The translations under genes and the position numbers were made by a program. DNA of 64,000 nucleotides. Source: Sipunculus nudus (taxonomy: Eukaryota; Annelida; Sipuncula; Golfingiida; Sipunculidae). This document shows positions 55,610 to 64,000 of the stretch, one piece after another. Numbering within the stretch: position 1 is the first letter of the stretch; the number at the start of each line of letters is the position of its first letter. The notes below the pieces were generated by a model that had not been told where the DNA came from, did not search any database, and saw only the letters and a list, made by a program, of their open reading frames with translations. The stretch lies in contig CM049307.1 of assembly GCA_026874595.1 (NCBI GenBank), positions 29,365,079 to 29,429,078 of the forward strand. The letters are read 5' to 3'.

Positions 55610-56400
55610 CCAGTAACAGGGCACAAATTGTAACTACTGGACCTGGAATCTTCTAACTTATAATCCAGGGAGGTCCATGAATAATCTCCCTGGAAACCTG
55701 AAATTAGCTCTATGTTACTTATATCATCCAAACTATAGGGCTCATAAGAACCCCACAGAATAATTAAAAATTTGATACAAAAGCTCCAGTATCTGAATAA
55801 CGAATGCTTTGATTGCCATGATTATTTGCATGCATATTGATCATGGAGTCTTTCATCAGTCACTGCAGACTTGATGTGCCACCTGTAATTATTTTTTCAA
55901 ATTTTCTCACATTTTTTTCATTATTTTTTAGACCTTCAATTGAAGCGGTCATCCGTTAACATGGCGCTTATAATAACCATTGGACCAAGAATGTTATAAC
56001 TGAACATCCAGGGAGGTCAATAAAAATCTCTTTGGAAACCTGAAATTTTGTCTCTGTTGCCCATATCCTTTTAAGCTATGAGCCTCTTAAGTACCCCCCA
56101 GAATGATTAAAAAATTGATACAGAATCCCTGGTATCTGAATAACTAATGCATTGATTTATTGCATGCATATTGAATCATAGAGTGTTTCATCAGTTCCTG
56201 CAGACTGGTGGCACCACCTATATTTTTTTCAAGTTTTAATGCATTTTTTTTTCTCTTTTTTGAGACCTTACTATCAAAAGCTGTAACAAATATTCAGTTA
56301 TGACGAGTATCAACACTGATGCTGAAACTTGACAATTTTGCACCTAGTGACCCCTACCCAGTACCCATCATCTCCCACCACACCAGTAATTAGGTCACCA
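55610..56400. repeat. Two copies of the intron 7 dispersed repeat
   Basis: Copies at about 55610-55745 and 55960-56100 carry CAAATTGTAACTACTGGACC, CAGGGAGGTC and GGAAACCTGAAATT, matching 9960-10480. Between and after them a second shared block repeats (for example AGAATGATTAAAAA / AGAATAATTAAAAA, then CATGCATATTGA). Confidence 0.65.
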
Positions 56401-57629
56401 TGACCTTATCTGGATAAATTACAGGCTTCTGGACAGTGCCCTTAGCACAACCAGTATTTATCACAAAGTATCACACTATAGCCAATACCAACGAGTCAAT
56501 CAGCTGTAGTCATGACCCATGGGTCACTTGGTTGTTTTTTTTTTGTTTTGTTTTTTTTCATGCACTGCTAAACTTTATACTGTGTGAGCAAGAAGAAAAT
56601 GTACCCTATTTAGTTATCTAATCTCTTAAATAGTCATAAATTCAGGCAAGATATATCTTTTGAAGTTTGTGTAAATCATCCAGTATGTGTAGCAGTTGTA
56701 ATTTTATGTCATAGCTCAGTTGTGTTACTGAGATCTGATAGTTATTTTACATATAGCCATTGTAAATATGTATATACTTTTTAAACTCTTTCTCAAGGTT
56801 TTAATGTAAAGTTGGGGTAAGCAACTTGTAAATGATAACTTTACAGTCATTTTCTTAGTTTAACTATTTTAAATTAATTATGTACCACCCTGTATAGACA
56901 TAGATGATACTGAGCAGGGAACTCGCAGTGATCAATACCATTTCATGACCATGGGTAGGTTGAATGATTTCTGTTAAGAAGATGAACACATACACCGTAA
57001 TATTGCATGTACATATTTTTTTAATTATAATTAATTAGTCAAGCTATTTGTCTGAAATGTCACAAGTATCAGGTGTTGCAGATAAACATTTGTTCATTAA
57101 AAACCTATTTAATTGATAAATAAAGACTTGATATTATATTAAATTTTGTGATATGACAGGTGAATGAGGAGTACAAACAAGTATAGTATTACAGTAGCAT
57201 ATATTATAAGGAGATTGTGAACAAAATTTACATTTGATATCCTTATTGAATTTCAATTAAATTCTTCCTTACAGTGGCACATTGGACTTTTAACTGCTGC
57301 ATTGTTAGGAGTTAATGTGACACAAGAGCTAAAAGTTATGAACTGAGATAACATGTCATGAAATGATATGATCATCTGGTTTCTGATTCCTATATTGTTC
57401 CTCTTTCAAGGGTTCGAATCCATTTATAAAAAAAGGTTTAATAAAACTTACCATATGTTAAAATTTCTTGTATGTCCAGTATATGCTGATGGTCTATAAA
57501 GAGTACATTTTCTGTTCTATGATTTTAATAATATGATGGGGAAAATGGCATTAATATATTTGCTTTAAACTGCTAAACATGAGAACAAAAATTATATTTT
57601 TAATATTGATTTTTTTTAGTAAATATGTA
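56400..57629. other. AT-rich intergenic
   Basis: Nothing recognised. Confidence 0.55.
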
Positions 57630-57960
57630 TATTAAGATAATTTGACCTGCACCAGCATTCAGGTGCACGCCCACGGGAAAGTGGGTTTGGCATTGCATAT
57701 TGTGACTCGTAAATGTACTGATATGATTGAAAGGACGGAGAAAGATTTTGCATAAAAGATCACAGAGCCATACCTGTCCACAGGTGTATGTCACCAATAT
57801 CTGCACCGGGTTCACCTGAGCCGCTACCCGTTGTTATGACAACCAACTCCGCACTAAAGTAAACCGCATCAATATTTTAATACTGGATGTGACTGTCTTT
57901 GGCACCGCAGTGTGGACTTGATGACTCTGTGGTCTTTTTTGTTTCTCAGTCATTCAAATT
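57630..57960. promoter_or_regulatory. Candidate regulatory island with X-box-like and E-box palindromes
   Basis: Compact non-repetitive island. GTTGTTATGACAAC (57830-57843) is a near-palindrome close to the RFX X-box GTTGCCATGGCAAC. CATACCTGTCCACAGGTGTATG (57769-57790, shown here as two halves: CATACCTGTCC and ACAGGTGTATG) is a near-perfect palindrome with a CAGGTG E-box. Function is inference. Confidence 0.35.
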
Positions 57961-58679
57961 ATCCAGTACCCTTTACATTTTTTGTCCATGTATGCATTAT
58001 AACCCAAATATGTGGCGTAATTCATAAATACACGCATCCCTCGATCATGTAGTAGCTAGAAATATGTAAATGGGTTTGTTTGCCCCAGAATGCGACATGT
58101 AAAAATCCATGCCTGACTTGGCTGTATATAATTATATAGAGTAAACCTCCCTTGAAGATACCCACACACGATCAAATAATTGACAAGCATTACTTATTCA
58201 AATATTATTAGATTCAGTATAAAAACTTGTGTGCTTTATCTATTGTACCGGTATATAACCTTTGTAAAAATTGTATGCCAGGTAGCTTATGCCAGTCTAA
58301 ATTTTAAGAAACAATATTGGCTGCCTATCCTGTACTATGAGATTGGGGGGGGGGGGGGGCTTTGTATATTTCAAATTTTTTTCAGGCACAGAGAGGTTTA
58401 TGCTGCTTGCCATCTAAGTTCTTTTGATGTGAAAATTTTAACCGCAGTATATATGCGTTTACGCGTCAGAGCTTTTATATATGCAATTAAATAGAACCAA
58501 CGAATTTGCCATGTACATATTTATAGTTTGTAACTTTACATCAATTTCAATTTTTAGTTATACTCAAAAATCAGTTTGCAGTTGTGATACAAGTGCATAT
58601 ATTTTAGTATAGATGAAACAATTATTTTTAGAAGAAAGTTTTAGGAGAAAGATATACATACTAATTGCCATATTTATTT
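57961..58679. other. Intergenic with a G15 run
   Basis: Fifteen consecutive G at 58345-58359; otherwise AT-rich and unrecognised. Confidence 0.6.
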
Positions 58680-59060
58680 ATCGTTTCACTGCCTTACCTT
58701 TGCTTTTTGTACCGCATGCACAGACCTTGTATTTCGTCTCGGATAACAAAAGCACTCATTAAATAATATCAGAGCAGGTTCATTGGTGTTATTCTTTATT
58801 TGGTATCACGGAGTCATTGTTATTTGTCTCATTTTTCTCGTTCATGAAGAAAGTGATCGTAAACGACGGTCATAAGACTGATTTTGTCGTGCCCGGCTCA
58901 CAAACCGTTGATTTATATGTGGCCATTAACCCTTGGTCTCAGTTGGCATTAATGACTTTTTGTCTCATAACGAAAGCAACTTCCTCCCGACGACCTCCGC
59001 TGCATGGAAATCTAAATTTGCAGTTTAAAAACACTTCTGAAGCTAACATGCATACCTGAA
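58680..59060. other. Non-repetitive island (possible regulatory DNA)
   Basis: Less AT-rich complex sequence including an octamer-like TGCATGGAAATC near 59001. An 80-codon ORF (58817-59059) has no recognised features. Confidence 0.3.
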
Positions 59061-59169
59061 CTGGTCGTGATCTGATTCAGCATTATCGAACTGTTATCCC
59101 TTTAAACATTTGTATTGTCCATATTTTCAACCTCTCTAGGTCTGTGTCATCGAGAGCTTACATGTATAT

Positions 59170-59790
59170 ATGACGAAAATGTGTCCGCAGTGGGATATGG
59201 ACAGGCCTGTATGTCCGCGGCTGGTTTGGGATAGCACTGTTTCTGTATGTGTGTGTGTGTGTTTCAGTGTCCACGGCAGGGTTCGGACAGCCCTTTGTTT
59301 CTCTTATTTCATTAAAGTGTGTCCGCACCAAGGTTCGAACAGCCCTGTGTACCTGTGTGTGTGACAGAACTGGGGTGTCCGCAACAGTATTAAAAAGTAG
59401 AAGCAGATCCAGGGAGTCCGGACCTCCCCCCCCCCCCCCCCCCCCCCCCCCATTTTTTTTAGCCGAATCAACCTTTTTTTTCAAAGTCTCACGTCATTTT
59501 TTCAGACAACTTGCCGGACTTGGTGACCCTGTTTTAGGCTTTCTCATTAGTCCTCCTTGGGTTGCCCCCCCCCCCTTCTAAATGCTGGATCAGCCCCTGA
59601 AAAGCGACGGCTGTCGTTGTACCTGCACGTGTGTGATCGAAGCGTGTCCGTATCATATTGGAGAGAGCCTTGTGTACCTGCATGTGTGTGACCAGTGTGT
59701 CTATAGCAGCTTTGGTACAGACTGGTGTATCTGTGTGTGGCTTAAGTGTGTCCACAGTGGCTTTGGAACAGCATTTGGTACCTGTATATG
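59170..59790 (+). repeat. Irregular GTGTCCGCA tandem repeats
   Basis: Units of roughly 60-80 bases built on GTGTCCGCA, then GGTTCGGACAGCCCTGTGTA (variants) and CCTGTGTGTGTGA. Recognisable starts lie near 59178, 59267, 59319, 59377, 59644 and 59747. Interrupted by a C26 run. A diverged relative of the array to its right. Confidence 0.75.
59426..59451. repeat. Poly-C run (26)
   Basis: Twenty-six C inside the tandem-repeat region, followed by eight or more T. Confidence 0.95.
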
Positions 59791-61370
59791 TGTGATTGAA
59801 GTATCGTGACAGGTTGGGTCCGCCTGGTGCATCTGTATATATGTGTTATTGAAGTATCGTGTCCGCAGCAGGTTGTGTCCGCCAGGTGTTTGATTAAGGT
59901 ATCATGCCCGCTGCATGTTGGGTCTGCGGGATGCACCCGTATATGAGTGATTTAAGTATCGTGTCCCTAACATGTTGGGTCCGCCAGGTGTACCTGTATT
60001 TGTATAATAAAAGATGATAAACGAATCAGGTTTGGTCCGCCGGGTCCACCTCTGTATGCGTGTGATTGAAGTATCGTGTCCGCAACAAGATGGCTCAGCC
60101 AGGTGTTTGCACCTGTACATGTGTGATTGAATTTACATTTACCTGAACAATATTTAGTGTATTATCCCACGCTACTTTGCTCTATTTCAGTTCATTTTGG
60201 CCGAATACAAATGTTTCCCTGCAAATGTATCCTGGTACTTACATTCTCCAATTCACCTGTTATGTACGTAAACACAGACCACGTGTGTCATGCGGTGCGG
60301 TCTTAACAACTCTAAGCCAAGAAAAAAAAAACATTACAGTAGACACACTAAAGAAACACCGTTTGGAAGCCTGAAAAAAATTTGCATTGTGAAGTGCTTG
60401 GTACGGCCACCAGGTGGCCTGGACACTAAGTTTATGTTTTGCAAGACTGATCGCACCTGATGCTATTTTTTCCACTTGTATACAGGAGTAAGCATATGGT
60501 TTAAGAGTAAAATATTTACAGATAACTTAACAATTTAAGGAGAACAGACTTTATAAGGAAAACGACTGTACAATTTAAGGAGAACAGACTTTATAAGGAA
60601 AACGACTGTACATGTGAGATTGAAGTACAATATTCGTACCACCTCGGGCCCGCCGGGTGCTCCTGCATGTACATGCATGTGATTGAAGTATCCTGTCCGC
60701 AGCAGTTGGGTCCGCTGAGTCCACCTTTACGTGTGCATGAGAGTGAAGTATCGTGTCTCTGACATGTTGGGTCGGAGAGGTGCACCTGTAATTGTGTAAT
60801 TGAAGTACCTTGTTCGTAGCAGTTGGTTCCGCCGGGTCAACATGTACGTGTAAGAGTATATCGTCTCTCTGACATGTTGGGTCCGGCGGATGCACCTGAA
60901 TTTGTGTGATTGAAGTATTATGTCCGTATAAGTTGGTCCGCCAGGTGACCTGTCTTCGTGTAATTAAGTATCATGTCCGTCCGGGGTCCGCCGGGTCCAT
61001 CTGTACGTGTATGACTGAAGTATTGTCTCCCTGACATGTCGGGTCCGCCAGTTGACCTGTATCTGTGTAATAATAAGTATCATGTCCGTAGCACGTGCAT
61101 GTTGTCCGCCATGTCCACCTGTACTTGTGTGACTGAAGTATCGTGTCACTGACATGTCGGGTCCGCCAGGTGCATCTGTATTTATGTAATTCAAGTATCA
61201 TGTCTCGGACAGGTTGGGTGCGCCTGCATTTGTATTGAATTTTTGTTTGTATATGTTTCCCAGGAAAACATTTGCATTAGCCTAACGGCTATTTTTATAA
61301 CCCTGGTTAAATAAATACGTTTAAACCAAAGCTCTAACTGTGTGATTGTAGTATCGTGTCGCAGTCGGTT
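59790..61370 (+). repeat. ~60-bp minisatellite array
   Basis: About seventeen units of the type GTGATTGAAGTATCGTGTCC, GCAGCATGTTGGGTCCGCC, AGGTGCACCTGTAT, with a step of roughly 55-66 bases. Starts are near 59793, 59850, 59890, 59948, 60062, 60612, 60679, 60741, 60798, 60907, 61011, 61130, 61186 and 61338. Unrelated DNA (about 60140-60600) interrupts it. Minus-strand ORFs here only reflect the repeat. Confidence 0.85.
60531..60610 (+). repeat. Perfect 40-bp direct duplication
   Basis: CAATTTAAGGAGAACAGACT ... ACGACTGTA occurs twice without a mismatch at 60531-60570 and 60571-60610, inside the interruption of the minisatellite. Confidence 0.95.
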
Positions 61371-61495
61371 GTGCTTTCTGGATGCAAAGGTATGTTTAAT
61401 GATATCGTCTGAGGCCGGTATATATAGGACCCACGCTGGACCCATTTTGAGCAAGAAAGCATTCAGAGTGTACATCATACTTACATATTTCATTT

Positions 61496-61499
<4 letters not shown>

Positions 61500-61562
<63 letters not shown>
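61500..61562. repeat. (TA)n microsatellite
   Basis: About 31 AT dinucleotides. Confidence 0.95.
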
Positions 61563-61564
<2 letters not shown>

Positions 61565-62431
61565 CCTGTTTTTCTAAAAATATCCAAAATATTTTCCGCC
61601 GATAAACAATTGTGGTATATGTCCTTAGCACTTACTTATATCGTCCATACAAAGAATACATTTCTAACATTTATATGTGTTTGCTTTTCATTTATAGTCT
61701 CATACATATTCTTTTACTATACCTTCTTTTGATATCTTGCCACTAATTATCGTGAACATGTAAAATATTTCATGCGTGTAAGTCGGTGTATAACCAACAC
61801 ATGAAGAGCCTTCTTGTCTCAAAACAGCTCAAAGAATCTTGTTGTATATAATGCAGTTGATACTTCCTTGTATGTCATTGGCTGTCACTTGATACTTTAA
61901 AAGTGTTGAATTTTGAACCATTCAGTGATCACATTAGTAAAGTAAAATCTGTTTGACTATATACGGTCATATCTTCTGACGTCATGGTAGACTGTTCACG
62001 CGCCTTACCACATCTACTTAAATTGCGTGCATCAAACGGTTCGTATTAGAAGAGACGTTACTATGTACATATGTACTCCACTGTTGTGATTTTATCTTAA
62101 ATATTCCCCTATAGAGATTGTTGCCATGGTATATGATCTACTCGAGTCTCACTTGGGTATTCTAAATTTATCTATATATATTCAGTATGTTCTGTCATCA
62201 CATATTTGATATATGTTCAGCATTACATACATGTGAACCAGGTTATTTATTTAGTCAAAATAAATTTAAAACTTAACCAACTGTTCCTTGGCAAAGGTCG
62301 CACAAGCATATACACACAGACACATGACAGGAACGCTAGAAATATTTTATAGAAAAGAATGTTATATGAAGTACATACGTGTTTTGATATAAAGACTGCC
62401 GTTTAGATATAAAAGTTATATCTCTCACTTT

Positions 62432-62437
<6 letters not shown>
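61563..62437. other. AT-rich intergenic
   Basis: Nothing recognised. Confidence 0.55.

Positions 62438-62505
<68 letters not shown>
62438..62505. repeat. (TA)n microsatellite
   Basis: About 34 AT dinucleotides. Confidence 0.95.
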
Positions 62506-62509
<4 letters not shown>

Positions 62510-63350
62510 ACCGCGAAGACGGTTATGCATGTTTAACCATTGCTTCTTGGTTGTTTGTTGACATGTTCATTTGTTTGTTAAAAGGATGGTCCTACAACGA
62601 CCAAACGGATTATTTTCCGAGAATCTCTGTGCGGGGGGAGGGGGGGGGGGGGGGAGAAACCATTTAATTTTGCATCTGATATATGGACAAAGATAGAGAT
62701 ATAAATAGGGTTGTTTTGTGTTTCCAATGTTTTATTCAAGATTAAGTATATATATAAAGGCCTTGAATCTGTTGCTGCATAAGCTATATGACCATGCCAT
62801 GGTACAGGAATGCATGTTTATAATCTATAATCGTGTTGAATATAAAAATCCTGTACGGTTAAAATGTCTCGAACAAAATAACTGTTCTTATTAGAAAGGA
62901 AAAGTGTTCTCCGTTTGGGCATATCCGGTGATTATATATATAGAGGGTGTACGTGCATGACTATACCATTATGTATATGTCAGCCGCGCATAAATGTCAT
63001 TTATAAAGATCGTATTTCTAACGTTCCTTCACGAACTTAGTATTTATAGGAACCTTAAAAATTAATCATTAGAATGTATATTAGGAACTACATTAATATT
63101 TATACGCGCGAGGCGAAATGTAATTTCTATATTTTGATGTATATATATATGGTCTATGGTGCATATTCCAAGACAAGTGACTATATAGAAAACTGTGAAA
63201 TATATAGATAAAGGTATAGATATTAAACGCCCTGTATATATTTATTATTTATAAAAGACAGCTGGCCCACTCATGCAATATTATATGATATGCTTACCCT
63301 TAAATAACACTTAACCGTTCCTCGTTTGTGTATACGCATGAACATGTATA

Positions 63351-63353
<3 letters not shown>
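62506..63353. other. AT-rich intergenic with a G-rich run
   Basis: A near-uninterrupted G run lies at 62633-62654. Nothing else recognised. Confidence 0.6.

Positions 63354-63422
<69 letters not shown>
63354..63422. repeat. (TA)n microsatellite
   Basis: About 34 AT dinucleotides. Confidence 0.95.
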
Positions 63423-63425
<3 letters not shown>

Positions 63426-64000
63426 GTTATTTACCATTACTCTTTTCGAAATATTTAATCAAAAAATGCAAATAATTGTCTGTTTTTAAATAAGTTTCAT
63501 TTTTCTCATTTTGCATGTAGACACCGGTCTTACTTTTAAACGATGATAACGATAAAAACAAATGATTTATGTTTTTCATTTATCCTTTAAACCTTTAATT
63601 CGTTAAAAAACATTACCAAAATTGATTTATTGCATTTGCCAGTGTATATTTAACTTTAAAACAAATTTACCTATAACTATACACTCTGTATATGTATACA
63701 CATAGATTATGTTAACTATATACAGTTAACACAATACATGTGTTAATATACATAGTGAATCCATGTATTCAATTAACACTGACCCTATATAAAGTGGTCT
63801 ATACATACTATTTTTGTATTATTATTTTTGTTAATGAATTCTTAATAATTGCTGCGTATGGAAGAGCGTTTTCTTTCACTGTTTCATGCTGTTGACCGGT
63901 TTAAAATATGTAAATTTTCACAATTTATATAAGTATTTGTCACCATGTATAAATATTATGATCACTATATATACAGAGAGCTATGTCATATATATATATA
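63423..64000. other. AT-rich sequence to window end
   Basis: Contains a short partly palindromic stretch around 63700-63760 (TTAACTATA, ATACAGTTAAC) and ends in an AT run. Nothing else recognised. Confidence 0.55.

Noticed and set aside
58817-59059. 80-codon ORF as a small secreted or DNA-binding protein
   Set aside because: No family feature, no upstream promoter or downstream exon; consistent with chance in less AT-rich DNA.
59158-61201. Repeat-containing minus-strand proteins
   Set aside because: The minus-strand ORFs simply translate the ~60-bp minisatellite; several frames are open at once and none starts or ends like a gene.
29346-64000. Paired-box, homeobox or other developmental gene exon
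   Set aside because: I scanned both strands for paired-domain and homeodomain strings and found none; only linkage speculation remains.

Overview
The window is animal (metazoan) nuclear DNA. It is AT-rich, with long introns, GT-AG exon borders, many short tandem repeats and abundant degenerate transposon remnants. The gene content and the style of the dispersed repeats suggest a lophotrochozoan, probably a mollusc such as a bivalve. The phylum is inference. No bacterial genes, operons, CRISPR arrays or intact RNA genes were seen.

Positions 777-29345 (+ strand) hold one complete protein-coding gene, an orthologue of MELK (maternal embryonic leucine zipper kinase, a CAMK/AMPK-related kinase). 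I assembled 18 coding exons by eye. All junction phases agree and give 2259 nt, or 752 codons plus a stop. The protein has a kinase domain with every catalytic residue (K40, E57, D132, D150, activation-loop T167 and S171, all at human numbering), a UBA domain at about 282-322, a long basic Ser/Arg- and Thr-Pro-rich linker, and a C-terminal KA1 domain. It is about 100 residues longer than human MELK. Much of the extra length lies in the linker, where one small phase-2 exon has been tandemly triplicated (exons 13-15), each copy carrying an R-R-R-S-[KR]-S-V motif.

The introns are unusual. Intron 6 carries a ~68-bp minisatellite whose every unit is a copy of the real exon 7 acceptor plus the first bases of exon 7. 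Intron 8 carries degenerate copies of the end of exon 8 with its donor, preceded by a ~74-bp inverted repeat. Intron 5 holds inverted-repeat DNA elements, including a 2.7-kb one with a GC-richer decayed core. Introns 7, 11, 14 and 17 hold dispersed repeats, and intron 11 has an old terminal-repeat element with tRNA-like promoter boxes.

Positions 29346-64000 contain no gene I can identify. They hold a 5'-truncated, frameshifted non-LTR retrotransposon (about 41.85-44.79 kb), a second copy of the intron 17 repeat (45.95-48.0 kb), a LINE scrap (48.45-48.60 kb), two copies of a MITE-like family, a young-looking 430-bp TRIM-like element with ~155-bp terminal repeats (53.48-53.91 kb), a possible orphan terminal exon (55.16 kb), and a ~60-bp minisatellite cluster (59.2-61.4 kb). 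Between them lie several less AT-rich, non-repetitive islands that look like conserved non-coding regulatory DNA. Human MELK neighbours PAX5, so a Pax2/5/8 regulatory landscape is a testable guess, but no Pax exon is visible.

The strongest candidates for something undescribed are the repeated duplication of exon borders inside one kinase gene (acceptor array, donor copies, exon triplication) and the TRIM-like element with a tRNA-like promoter inside its terminal repeats.
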